From: Oscillatoriaceae cyanobacterium M33_DOE_052
GTDB lineage: Bacteria; Cyanobacteriota; Cyanobacteriia; Cyanobacteriales; Laspinemataceae
DNA: 45,873 nt
Assembly: GCA_015296065.1 (NCBI GenBank)
Contig: DVDU01000179.1
Location: 1 to 45,873 of the forward strand
Reading direction: 5' to 3'
Shown: positions 17,311 through 25,574 of the stretch, piece after piece
Layout: each line of letters starts with the position of its first letter
How positions within the stretch are numbered: the stretch's first letter is position 1
Notes under the pieces: generated by a model
Told to the model about the DNA's origin: nothing
The model's input: the letters and a program-made list of their open reading frames with translations, nothing else
The model's database searches: none
Program-made: the position numbers and the translations under genes

Positions 17311-17604
17311 ATGGCTACAGCTCCCACTGTCACTCCCGATCGGGTTGGGCAAGTCACTCGCAAACCTTATCCTAATTACAAAGTCATCGTCCTTAATGAT
17401 GATGTGAACACCTTTGAACATGTGGCTAAGTGCTTGATGAAATACATCCCTGGGATGACGAGCGATCGGGCTTGGGAACTTACCAATATGGTTCACTTTG
17501 AAGGCCAAGCGATCGTCTGGACTGGACCGCTCGAACCAGCGGAACTTTACCACCAGCAGCTTAGCCGCGCTGGTTTGACGATGGCGCCTTTAGAGGCGGC
17601 GTGA
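17311..17604 (+). CDS. clpS: ATP-dependent Clp protease adaptor ClpS
   Basis: The protein is 97 residues from the ATG at 17311. An ATG at 17278 would add MTGVFLVTVYS, which is not typical of cyanobacterial ClpS. The core is diagnostic: YPNYKVIVLNDDVNTFEHV, CLMKYIPGMTSDRAWELTN, then VHFEGQAIVWTG, ending AELYHQQLSRAGLTMAPLEA. ClpS binds the N-domain of the ClpC/ClpA unfoldase and delivers substrates with N-degron residues to the Clp protease in the cytoplasm. The NDD segment and the downstream hydrophobic pocket residues that recognise the N-terminal residue are present. The length is normal. The DUF2103 gene follows after about 115 bp on the same strand; co-transcription is possible. Confidence 0.95.
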   Translation: MATAPTVTPDRVGQVTRKPYPNYKVIVLNDDVNTFEHVAKCLMKYIPGMTSDRAWELTNMVHFEGQAIVWTGPLEPAELYHQQLSRAGLTMAPLEAA

Positions 17605-17719
17605 GTTCTTTCTCCCAGAACCGTAGCACCACCGCCCTCCGGGAGAGGAGTATCAGCCCGAGATGCCTCTAGCAAAAGCAGTTCTATGAGCTAATTTATC
17701 TTGAATGGGGGACAAATCT

Positions 17720-18019
17720 ATGGGCAAGCCTGACGGTGGTCGCTTGGTTTTAAATCACTCGACCCACATTCCCGGTTTAATCGCTGTTTTAGAACGGCTC
17801 ACGGGTTACGATGGTATTCAAACTGTCACTCCTGGTGCCCTCGGTCGCTCCAAAGGCCATTCCCCCCAACTAAAGTTAAAGGTCTCTGTACCAATTCGTG
17901 GGGGTTATAAATTAATTGCCAGACAGGGCAAGACGGTGCAAGAGGTATTTATTGTCACTTCTTTGAGTGAAAATGACCTGATGTCCGCGATCGCCCTGTC
18001 ACTCAAATCCAAATCCTAG
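17720..18019 (+). CDS. DUF2103 family protein
   Basis: This small protein has 99 residues from the ATG at 17720 (MGKPDGGRLVLNHSTHIPGL). A GGGGGA stretch 7 bases upstream may be its ribosome site; an ATG at 17705 adds only five residues. It looks like the cyanobacterial DUF2103 family, sometimes annotated as predicted metal-binding: conserved LVLNHSTHIPGLI, a middle LTGYDGIQTVTPGALG, then KLKVSVPIRGGYKLIARQGKTVQEVFI. There are two His residues near the start but no Cys cluster in this version, so metal binding is unproven. It has no signal or membrane segment. Its place after clpS is suggestive of nothing specific. The terminator-like palindrome at 18085 follows. Confidence 0.8.
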   Translation: MGKPDGGRLVLNHSTHIPGLIAVLERLTGYDGIQTVTPGALGRSKGHSPQLKLKVSVPIRGGYKLIARQGKTVQEVFIVTSLSENDLMSAIALSLKSKS

Positions 18020-18084
18020 CTTTTTTCACAAAAGTTACTGAGATTTTTCTTATTTTAGTGATGTGAGCCTATATTCTCACTTGA

Positions 18085-18118
18085 GTAGGGGCGCTTCGCG
18101 AAGCGCCCCTACGGTTTT
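18085..18118 (+). terminator. Perfect 28-bp palindrome followed by a T run
   Basis: GTAGGGGCGCTTCG (18085-18098) is followed without a loop by its reverse complement CGAAGCGCCCCTAC (18099-18112), then GG and six Ts. It has the form of a rho-independent terminator for the clpS/DUF2103 genes. The same palindrome family appears inside a gene at 12469-12492, so it is also a dispersed repeat. Confidence 0.75.
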
Positions 18119-18398
18119 TTGGGGGGGAACCTCCGAACTCAGCGGTGCTATCAAAGGTGAGAAATGTGGGGGCTAGGAATGGGGTTTCGGGAATGGGCTG
18201 CGGGAGGATGCCCCGGATGGTGTCAGGTTATTGGTAAACTGCATACAACGACTGGCATTAATGATTTTGGGCTAACTGGCGATCGGGTGTTACCTATGGT
18301 GTAAGGGCAGCGTGGTTGACTCTTACAGGGGCTTTTTCACAATTGCCTCCCTCCCTTGGTAGCGCTTCCTGATCCAGTTTGAGCCCAATGTTTCTGAC
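18119..18398. other. Intergenic DNA upstream of rbcR
   Basis: I see no gene or recognisable RNA in this stretch. It is G-rich at first (18119-18220) and then ordinary sequence. It presumably holds the rbcR promoter, but no site can be fixed by eye. Confidence 0.4.
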
Positions 18399-18418
18399 GC
18401 TCGGCAAGGATGCCGAGC
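18399..18418 (+). promoter_or_regulatory. Hairpin in the rbcR leader
   Basis: GCTCGGCA and TGCCGAGC form a perfect 8-bp stem with the loop AGGA, ending 33 bases before the rbcR start codon. The AGGA loop and the position in the 5' leader would allow an effect on translation or RNA stability. It could equally be a dispersed repeat. No function is shown by the sequence. Confidence 0.4.
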
Positions 18419-18451
18419 TACACGCTCCTTGCCCCTTTCAGGTTTAGCAGT

Positions 18452-19462
18452 ATGTCCGACCTTCCTTTCACACTGGATCAGTTACGCATTCTCAAGGCGA
18501 TCGCCGCCGAGGGAAGTTTCAAGCGGGCCGCTGATAGTCTATACGTCTCCCAACCTGCCATCAGTCTCCAGGTGCAAAACTTGGAGCGGCAGTTAGATGT
18601 ACCTCTGTTCGATCGCGGCGGACGGCGAGCCCAGCTTACTGAAGCGGGACACCTCCTCCTCAGCTATGGGGAAAAAATCCTCAGTCTGTGTCAGGAAACT
18701 TGCCGCGCGATCGAGGACTTGCAAAATCTCCAAGGCGGCACTCTCATTGTTGGCGCATCTCAAACTACTGGCACCTACCTGCTCCCCCGCCTCATCGGCT
18801 TGTTCCGACACAAGTATCCCGATGTGGCAGTGCAGTTGCACGTCCACTCTACTCGTCGCACGGCTTGGAGTGTGGCTAATGGTCAGATCGACTTGGCGAT
18901 CGTCGGCGGTGAAGTCCCCAGCGAGCTGCAAGAGTCCCTGGAAATCAAACCCTATGCCCAAGATGAACTGGCTTTGATTATTCCTGTCTTTCACTCCCTC
19001 GCGGAGCAGGCAACCATCCAAAAAGAAGACCTTTATAAACTGAACTTTATCACCCTGGATTCTCAATCTACGATTCGCAAAGTCATCGACCAAGTGCTAA
19101 GTCGCTGTGATATCGATACCCGTCGCCTGAAAGTGGAGATGGAATTAAACTCGATTGAAGCGATTAAAAATGCCGTGCAAGCAGGCTTGGGGGCGGCGTT
19201 TGTTTCCATCTCGGCGATTGAAAAAGAACTAGAGATGGCGGTATTACATCGGGCTCCTATAGAAGGCGTAGTAGTGAAGAGGATGCTCTCGGTGATTTTT
19301 AATCCCAACCGCTATCGTTCTAAGGCGGCGGAAGCGTTTACACGAGAAATTTTGCCGAAATTCGCTACGGAACAATGGACGGAAGATTTAGCACCAACCC
19401 TGGAAACTCCCACTGACTTTGAAGCAGAAGTTATGGCTGATGCTATATCCCCAGATCCTTAA
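18452..19462 (+). CDS. rbcR: LysR-type RuBisCO operon regulator RbcR
   Basis: The protein is 336 residues from the ATG at 18452 ([20 protein letters not shown]). The frame is open upstream to 18410, but that start lies inside a hairpin. Residues about 6-65 are the LysR winged helix ([20 protein letters not shown], then [20 protein letters not shown]). Residues about 93-300 are the effector-binding fold, with [40 protein letters not shown] and [19 protein letters not shown]. This block is strikingly conserved in cyanobacterial RbcR and plastid Ycf30, which activate RuBisCO (rbc) genes in response to Calvin-cycle metabolites and NADPH. That assignment rests on remembered family sequence. The C-terminus is longer and acidic ([18 protein letters not shown]), which is common. 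No rbc or ndh genes are nearby. Confidence 0.9.
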   Translation: MSDLPFTLDQLRILKAIAAEGSFKRAADSLYVSQPAISLQVQNLERQLDVPLFDRGGRRAQLTEAGHLLLSYGEKILSLCQETCRAIEDLQNLQGGTLIVGASQTTGTYLLPRLIGLFRHKYPDVAVQLHVHSTRRTAWSVANGQIDLAIVGGEVPSELQESLEIKPYAQDELALIIPVFHSLAEQATIQKEDLYKLNFITLDSQSTIRKVIDQVLSRCDIDTRRLKVEMELNSIEAIKNAVQAGLGAAFVSISAIEKELEMAVLHRAPIEGVVVKRMLSVIFNPNRYRSKAAEAFTREILPKFATEQWTEDLAPTLETPTDFEAEVMADAISPDP

Positions 19463-19496
19463 GATACTTTGTCATTGGCCACTTGTCATTTGGAGG

Positions 19497-19600
19497 AGAA
19501 ACCGGGTTTCTTAACCAAGACTTAGCTATGATGCAAAGATTGTCGTAGAAACCCGGTTTCTGCGTCGAATCTCCCTCCAAGTACGAGCCGAGAAACCGGG
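19497..19600. repeat. Three copies of GAAACCGGGTTTC-type palindrome
   Basis: Near-palindromes AGAAACCGGGTTTCT (about 19497), AGAAACCCGGTTTCT (about 19547) and AGAAACCGGGTTTCT (about 19590) are spaced 40-50 bp apart. More copies lie at about 19795-19840, where the half unit CCCCCGGTTTCT recurs. The family recurs at 2179-2253 and 44066-44134. No gene is present in 19463-19877. Confidence 0.85.
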
Positions 19601-19634
19601 TTTCTTGCCCAGAATCTTCCTCCAGGTACGAGAT

Positions 19635-19788
19635 ATATAGTCATTTCAAATATAAATGAAACACTCGATATTGCCCTCACCCCCATCTCCTTTTCTCTCT
19701 CCCCCCCTTTCAAAGGGGGGTAGGGGGGATGGAGAGGGGACGGGGGTGAGGGCGGAGTCAATCCCATTCTTATTTGAAATGACTATAT
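19635..19788. mobile_element. MITE-like element with 18-bp perfect terminal inverted repeats
   Basis: ATATAGTCATTTCAAATA (19635-19652) is the exact reverse complement of TATTTGAAATGACTATAT (19771-19788). Inside, GCCCTCACCCCC (about 19673) mirrors GGGGGTGAGGGC (about 19742), and CCCCCCTTT mirrors AAAGGGGGG at the centre. The whole 154 bp can fold into one hairpin. There is no coding capacity, so it is most likely a non-autonomous element. Confidence 0.7.
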
Positions 19789-19877
19789 CGTTTGAGAAAC
19801 CCGGTTTCTGTCCCCCGGTTTCTATCCCCCGGTTTCTGGGAGACCAATCACCAATGACCTGACGACCAATTACATTT

Positions 19878-21269
19878 ATGAAGATTTACTGCACACGCCC
19901 TGGGTGCCACCGTCCAGAAAACCATTTTGCTGAACTAGACGATCGTCCTACCCTCCTGACGGTGCAGCAAAAGTATTGCATTACCTGCGGGATGCCCCTG
20001 ATCCTTGATGGTCGGTATCTCCCAGACAAGCTGCTGGGCAAGGGGGGGTTTGGCGCGGCGTTCTTGGCGCACGATCGGCGCACCCCCACCCAGCGCCCTT
20101 GTGTGGTGAAGCTGTTTCAGCCCGAAGGCACCCTCAACCCCCAGCAACAGGCGATCGCCCAAAGTTTATTTGACCGAGAGGCGATCGTCCTAGAAAAACT
20201 CGGCTCCCAACATCCTCAAATCCCCGATTTACTCGCCTATTTCGCCCTCCAAACCCCCGGTTGGCCTCAACCCCAACCGGAAAAGCAATACTTTTACATC
20301 GTTCAGGAATTCATCGACGGCCAAAACCTAGAACAAGAACTCCAGCAAAAAGGCAAATTTTCTGAAACTGAAGTCTTGCAATTACTGCAAGAACTCCTCC
20401 CGGTACTGCAATTTATCCACGAAAATGATACCATCCACCGGGATATCAAACCCTCCAATATTATGCGCTCTCGCTCTCAAACAGTTTCTCAGTCAGGGCG
20501 TCTTTATCTCTTAGACTTTGGCGCTGTCAAACTGGTAACGGGAGCCGTTAGCGGCAAGTCCACCACCATTTATTCTTCCGGTTTTGCCCCCCCCGAACAA
20601 ATGGCCGGACGCAGCGTTTTTCCCTCCACAGACCTTTACGCCCTCGCCGTCACTTGTATCGTTCTCTTAACAGGTAAACTACCCAAAGACCTATTCGACG
20701 CCTACCGCAACCAGTGGCAATGGCGCTCTCACACCACTGTTTCTGACTCCTTGGCGGCAGTTTTGGATCGAATGCTATTGCCCACCCCAAGCGATCGGTT
20801 TGCCACCGCCACCCAAGTCCTCACCGCCCTATCTGCTCCTCCCACGCCTCCAAAGCTCCCCATTTCCGGATCCCCCAGTCCCCCCGTCTCCCCATCTCCC
20901 CCTCCCCTACCTCCTACCACCATCTCTAAACGCCCCTTCTCCACCAACGAACTGTTAACCGGAGCCGGTTTTATTGGGTTTGAAGGATGTTTGCTCCTTA
21001 TCTCTCTCGAGATGATTATCCCTAACCCCGCTGTGGGCACCCTATGTTGGGTGTTAATATTAGGCAGTTTAATTTGGGTGCAATATCAGCGGTGGCTGAC
21101 AACCCGCCATTTAGTAATTATTGCCACCCTCTCGATCGGCCTTGCGATGAGCATCACCCCCCTCCCCTGGTCCGTAGTGCTGCTATCATCCGCCAGTGCT
21201 GGCTTAGCCACTATCCTCGCTACCGCCATTTTTCGCCTCATCTACAGCATCATATCCCATTTCATCTAA
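19878..21269 (+). CDS. Serine/threonine protein kinase with N-terminal zinc ribbon and membrane tail
   Basis: The protein has 463 residues. It starts with a four-Cys zinc-ribbon-like motif (YCTRPGC, Cys5 and Cys10; YCITCG, Cys34 and Cys37), common in cyanobacterial Hanks-type kinases. The kinase domain spans about 47-315: glycine loop LGKGGFGAAF, catalytic Lys78 in CVVKLF, HRDIKPSN (about 187) and DFGAVK (about 214), then FAPPEQ and STDLYALAV. All catalytic residues are present. A Pro/Ser-rich linker encoded by CCCCGTCTCC-type repeat DNA (about 20870-20915) joins four C-terminal hydrophobic segments ending SIISHFI, so it is a membrane kinase with the catalytic domain in the cytoplasm. No extracytoplasmic sensor is evident. 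FHA proteins at 661-3712 are possible readers of its phosphorylation, but this is only inference. Confidence 0.93.
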   Translation: MKIYCTRPGCHRPENHFAELDDRPTLLTVQQKYCITCGMPLILDGRYLPDKLLGKGGFGAAFLAHDRRTPTQRPCVVKLFQPEGTLNPQQQAIAQSLFDREAIVLEKLGSQHPQIPDLLAYFALQTPGWPQPQPEKQYFYIVQEFIDGQNLEQELQQKGKFSETEVLQLLQELLPVLQFIHENDTIHRDIKPSNIMRSRSQTVSQSGRLYLLDFGAVKLVTGAVSGKSTTIYSSGFAPPEQMAGRSVFPSTDLYALAVTCIVLLTGKLPKDLFDAYRNQWQWRSHTTVSDSLAAVLDRMLLPTPSDRFATATQVLTALSAPPTPPKLPISGSPSPPVSPSPPPLPPTTISKRPFSTNELLTGAGFIGFEGCLLLISLEMIIPNPAVGTLCWVLILGSLIWVQYQRWLTTRHLVIIATLSIGLAMSITPLPWSVVLLSSASAGLATILATAIFRLIYSIISHFI

Positions 21270-21332
21270 ATGTCTCAAACCACCCTATTTGTCCCGCGAA
21301 ATCCGGCAATTTCCCCTGATATTCGTCACCCA

Positions 21333-24300
21333 CTACCAAGGACTACCAATCACCATAAAAGCCGACCAATAATAAGGATGAGATAAACTTTCCTTCGTCA
21401 AACCAGCCAGTTCTGGGGGCAGCTCGATCGCCGCACCCCGATTTACCCCCCGCAAAGTCCCATTCTCCACCGTAATTTCACCCCGAATCATCGCCACCTG
21501 CGCCATCCGTAGCGCTTCCGCTTTCGTGGGAGCAGTCTTCAGTTGGCGGTAAAACTCGCTCATCAGCGCTAAAGTGCCTTCATCACTCACGGACCACAAA
21601 CTAGCAATAGCAGTTCTCACTCCACTTTTCACCGCCAAACCCGCAAACCCCAACTCCGCCTCTTTATTACCCAAAGCACTACGACAACCCGAAATCACCA
21701 ATAAATCGATCGGTGGGTTGCTCCAAGCCAATTGGGGAATCTCCGCCAAAGTCAGCCTATCATTCCACAACTGAATATAAGAATTCGCCAACCCTCCTGG
21801 CTGAAAATCCGCGTGAGTCGCCAAATGGATAATTTGATAAGAATCAGCCGCTCTTTGCTTAGAGAGATTTTCCCGCGTAAAATCTTCATTCATAAAAAAT
21901 TGAGGTGTGCCAAACTCCTCTGTAATCGTCTTCAGCTCAGTAGGCACCGCAGGCAATGGATTATTATCCGTAAATTGACTTGCCCCCATTGCCAAGACTT
22001 TCGCATTTTGCAACGAGTTATAAGTTGTATCCACCAAAGCAAAACTCGGAATCAGCGCCACATTATACTTTTCCGCCAAAAATTGCTTACCATCATGCAA
22101 AGCTGCTATAGGCAAAGAGCGCAAATCTGAATCCATAGAAAACACCAGCGTATCCAGTTCCTGTCCATTCAACGCTTCTTCTATAGGTGTAATCAGCAAC
22201 TTATACAGTTCTTGTGCCAGAGGCAAATAATCATTACTGTTGCGCTTGCGGGGATTCGTCACTTCACTGCGAAACCGCCTAATTAGCGGCAATAAAGTTT
22301 CCCGATTTGCCGCAGGCACGCTCACCCGCACCGGGTCTCCCGCCGCCGTAAACACAATAATTTCCAACTGCTCCTGCCGGATCACCATATAAGTAATCCC
22401 CGCCGCCTCACCAGTTGTCGATTCCAACTCCGTCAGCACATTTCTAAACTTAGAAATCGCCACATCCTGGCGTTCTAGAGACGCCTTTACCCCCAAATAC
22501 TCCTCATATTCCTGATTTCGCTGTTGCTCCACCTGCCATACCGTACCCACCACACTACCACCACCGGAAAAAATCCCATCCATTTTCGCATCAGCACCGC
22601 CATCATCCGAACCCGAATCATCACTTGAACCAGACTCACTCGCCGCCGCCGCCTCATCACCACCAGCCGCACCACCGCCACCATCACCACCACCATCACC
22701 ACCGCCACCATCACCACCGCCGCCACTACCACTGGCACCACCACTGGCACCAGCACTGGCACCACCAGCACTGGCACCACCAGCACCACCACCGCCACCA
22801 GCAGACGCCACCCCCTGGGGTTGGATGCTAGAGTCAACGGACAAAGATGTGGCACCACCACCCGCATCCACAGTCATCGCCGTAGCATTACTAATAGCTC
22901 CCATAGAAATACTCGTACTATTCCCCCCAGCTTGCAAATCTGTCGCAATGATATTTTCCACCGTTGCCGCTGGCAGATTTAGTCCAAATTCGATATTATT
23001 CAGCAAATCCCTAGCAGGTGTTGCCTCCGCCTCCGCCACTACTTCCGCTTCCGCAGCAGTTTCCGCCTCAGCAACCACCTCCGCTTCCACCACAGTTTCC
23101 GCCTCAGCAATGACCGCCGTTTCTCCACTGTTTTCCGCAGCCGTTATCTGTTCCGATATCGTCGTTTCCGTCGTAGTCGTTTCCGTCGTCGTCGTTTCCG
23201 ATATCGTCGTTTCTGATATCGTCGTTTCCGTCGTCGTTACCTGTTCCGATATAATTACTTCTGAAGTAGTAGTTATCGGTTCCACTGCCGTGGTGGCAGT
23301 TACTTGCTCCTGCACGGGAGCAGTTTCCTGCTCAGTTACTTGCTCCTCAGTCGCAGTAGTTTCCTCCTCAGTTACTTGCTCCTCAGCAGTAGTTTCCCCA
23401 TCTTCGCTGCTGCTTTCCTCCTCGGAAGTGCTAGTTATTGCAAACTCTAAAGATGGTGCCGGTCCCGGTTCCCCTTCCGTAGCGTCAGTAATAATCGTAA
23501 TATTGCGCCGGTTATAGACTCGCGGTGGTACAGGAACTGGGAAAGGTGGTGTCAGAGTTTCAAACCCACTCGTAATTGCTCCCGCCGTCCCATTTATCGC
23601 ACCATCCCCAATCACAAAAGGAGTAGTAGTCCCGCCAGCATGGCGAATCGTAATATCACCACCATTCCCACTATCAGCCGCCGTAGAAATACTCGCATCT
23701 ACACCATTACGGTCAATAAAACTGCCCCCAGCGCGGAAAAAATTACCCGCAGTAATATCCACTACCCCGCCACCTTGCGCATCAATATATGAAATTGTGA
23801 TATCACTCCCAGAATTCAGGGTTATATTACCACCAGTACCATTACTGCTACCAGAAATAATTGGACCAAAAGCCGTAATATTACCCCCCGCATTCAGATT
23901 AACTTCTCCCCCAGCCGTATTGATACTATCTAAGCGAATTTCCCCCACCGCATCTAAAATCACCGGACCGCCAGGAGTAGAAACACTCCCTACCGTAATC
24001 CCATTATTACCAGGAATCGAATTCGCCGCAAACAAAGTCCCAGCCACATTGCTGTTAGGTGGAATATTCGCCGCATTCGCCAGACTTTCCACACCCGATC
24101 GCAGAATCAACGCCGGACTATTTCCCAAAATCGCCGCATCTGGATCCGATGAAGCCGCCAAAGTCGTATCCGGCCCCGTAATCGTGATATTACCACTGGT
24201 AATACTTCCCGTCGCCTCCACCTTCAGCGATACCCCCGTATAATCCCCAAAACTGGCATTACCCTGTACAGTAATAATTGGGTCATACCGACTAATCAGA

Positions 24301-25553
24301 GTCGCCGCATCTCCCCCCAGGTTCTGGATTGAGAAATCACCGCCAGCACTAAAATGAGAATCTGTATAAATCTGGCCATTACTCACTAAGGTAACATTTT
24401 CCCCGGATTGGAACGGCGCCGCCACCGAGCCAGGAATCGCCAAAATATCAATACCTAAATCCCCTTGAATTCTCAAATTACCGCCCGCTGTAAAACTGCC
24501 ATCCCGCACAGTCACAACACCAGCCGCGTTTAGCTGCATATCCCCATCAGTGCCGATTTTGTTTGACACTAATGTGAGATAATTGTGAGCGGTCAAATTA
24601 ACATTTTCCCCCTCGATTCTTGGTTGCTGTTGTGGCGCAGCAACCACCACATCCCCATCACTAACCGACAACCCAGAACCACTCAGAATCACCGTCCCAG
24701 AGTCAGTCACCATCACAGAAGTTGCATGATGAATCTCGCTCCCAGTCAACAACTGCGGGAGCGAAACCGGAGAAAACCCAGAACTAGAGGGAGACAGCTC
24801 TAAACTCAGCAAATGACCAGGTTGAGAAATCCGCACCAGATGACTACCAGGCACCGCAGCCACCATAATATCCCCACCCGGAGCCATCAGCGACCCGCTA
24901 TTAATTACAGTTCCCCCAATTAAACTTAAATCACCATTTCCCACAGTCAAATTCGCAGCATTAATAATGCTACCCGCCTGGTAAAACCTAAAACTAAAAG
25001 CAGTAGGATTCCCCACCAACGCCCCATAATCATTATTGCCAAACGCCTCAAACCACCCGGAATCAAACCCGATACCCGTGGCGGTAGTAGCAGTAAACGA
25101 ACCAGGGACATTTAAACTCGCATTCTGTCCAAACACAATCCCCGCCGGGTTCATCAAAAACAGATTAGCATTACCACCACTAACCTGAATCAACCCATCA
25201 ATAATCGAAGCATTACCACCAGACACCCGTCCCAAAATATTGCGGATATCGGGAGAAGACATAAAATCAGCAATTTGCCCTTGACTCAGCCCAAACTCCT
25301 GCAAACTGTGGAATAAATTAGCCCCATCAGCCGAAGTTTTCCCCCCAGTAATCTCATATCTATTCCCCTGAACCTCCACCACAGTCCCCGTACCATCCGC
25401 AGCCGGAATCACTTGCGCCACCAAGGTTTTATCCTCAGCTTTCGCCAACTGAGGCAATCCCAATATCAGCAATAATCCCCCCATAATTGCCGACAATTTC
25501 GACCAAACTAATCCCTGAGTTGATGTCCACATAATTTTCACCCAAATCACCAT
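21333..25553 (-). CDS. Two-partner-secretion (filamentous haemagglutinin N-terminal) domain fused to CHAT protease
   Basis: The protein is 1406 residues from the ATG at 25553, with AGGA 10 bases upstream. The frame is open to a GTG at 25652, but that region is repeat DNA. A signal peptide ends near GLPQLAKA (about residue 40). Residues about 50-290 are a TPS/haemagglutinin N-terminal domain (SGGNANLFLMNPAGIVFGQN with the NPAGI motif). A beta-helix of degenerate repeats runs to about 690. A Thr/Glu-rich block (about 706-848) and a Gly/Asp/Ser-rich block (about 916-984) follow. The C-terminus is a CHAT protease with His1247 (HLATHADF) and Cys1290 (ISGCRSALG), both present. The TPS domain predicts Sec export and transport by a TpsB pore, so the protease would lie outside the outer membrane. 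No TpsB gene is in the window. The CHAT part is a close paralogue of the partial gene at 2-520. Confidence 0.92.
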   Translation of the reverse strand: MVIWVKIMWTSTQGLVWSKLSAIMGGLLLILGLPQLAKAEDKTLVAQVIPAADGTGTVVEVQGNRYEITGGKTSADGANLFHSLQEFGLSQGQIADFMSSPDIRNILGRVSGGNASIIDGLIQVSGGNANLFLMNPAGIVFGQNASLNVPGSFTATTATGIGFDSGWFEAFGNNDYGALVGNPTAFSFRFYQAGSIINAANLTVGNGDLSLIGGTVINSGSLMAPGGDIMVAAVPGSHLVRISQPGHLLSLELSPSSSGFSPVSLPQLLTGSEIHHATSVMVTDSGTVILSGSGLSVSDGDVVVAAPQQQPRIEGENVNLTAHNYLTLVSNKIGTDGDMQLNAAGVVTVRDGSFTAGGNLRIQGDLGIDILAIPGSVAAPFQSGENVTLVSNGQIYTDSHFSAGGDFSIQNLGGDAATLISRYDPIITVQGNASFGDYTGVSLKVEATGSITSGNITITGPDTTLAASSDPDAAILGNSPALILRSGVESLANAANIPPNSNVAGTLFAANSIPGNNGITVGSVSTPGGPVILDAVGEIRLDSINTAGGEVNLNAGGNITAFGPIISGSSNGTGGNITLNSGSDITISYIDAQGGGVVDITAGNFFRAGGSFIDRNGVDASISTAADSGNGGDITIRHAGGTTTPFVIGDGAINGTAGAITSGFETLTPPFPVPVPPRVYNRRNITIITDATEGEPGPAPSLEFAITSTSEEESSSEDGETTAEEQVTEEETTATEEQVTEQETAPVQEQVTATTAVEPITTTSEVIISEQVTTTETTISETTISETTTTETTTTETTISEQITAAENSGETAVIAEAETVVEAEVVAEAETAAEAEVVAEAEATPARDLLNNIEFGLNLPAATVENIIATDLQAGGNSTSISMGAISNATAMTVDAGGGATSLSVDSSIQPQGVASAGGGGGAGGASAGGASAGASGGASGSGGGGDGGGGDGGGDGGGGAAGGDEAAAASESGSSDDSGSDDGGADAKMDGIFSGGGSVVGTVWQVEQQRNQEYEEYLGVKASLERQDVAISKFRNVLTELESTTGEAAGITYMVIRQEQLEIIVFTAAGDPVRVSVPAANRETLLPLIRRFRSEVTNPRKRNSNDYLPLAQELYKLLITPIEEALNGQELDTLVFSMDSDLRSLPIAALHDGKQFLAEKYNVALIPSFALVDTTYNSLQNAKVLAMGASQFTDNNPLPAVPTELKTITEEFGTPQFFMNEDFTRENLSKQRAADSYQIIHLATHADFQPGGLANSYIQLWNDRLTLAEIPQLAWSNPPIDLLVISGCRSALGNKEAELGFAGLAVKSGVRTAIASLWSVSDEGTLALMSEFYRQLKTAPTKAEALRMAQVAMIRGEITVENGTLRGVNRGAAIELPPELAGLTKESLSHPYYWSAFMVIGSPW
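22610..22805. repeat. Low-complexity GGT/GGC codon repeat (Gly-rich linker)
   Basis: On the plus strand this is a run of ACCACCGCCACCATCACC-like triplets; on the coding minus strand it encodes GGGG, GGDGGG and GASAGG units of the linker just before the CHAT domain region. Slippage or length variation between strains would be expected. The His-rich plus-strand frame is an artefact. Confidence 0.85.
23000..23440. repeat. Thr/Glu/Ala-rich coding repeats
   Basis: The repeated units encode ETTISETT and EEQVTEEET (about 23140-23400) and EAEVVAEAE (about 23010-23100) in the middle of the haemagglutinin-CHAT protein. At DNA level GTCGTTTCCGATATC recurs in tandem. Such acidic Thr-rich stretches are typical of flexible stalks in surface proteins. 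Confidence 0.8.
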
Positions 25554-25574
25554 CGAGAATTTGTCCTTGGTCGA

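Noticed and set aside
18119-18398. tRNA or other structured RNA upstream of rbcR
   Set aside because: I looked for cloverleaf pairing and a CCA-type acceptor and found none, here or elsewhere in the window.
22625-22831. His-rich plus-strand open frame (HHHHRHHHH)
   Set aside because: It is the antisense of the Gly/Asp-rich linker in the 21333-25553 gene; the repeat guarantees an open frame and the composition is not that of a real His-rich protein.
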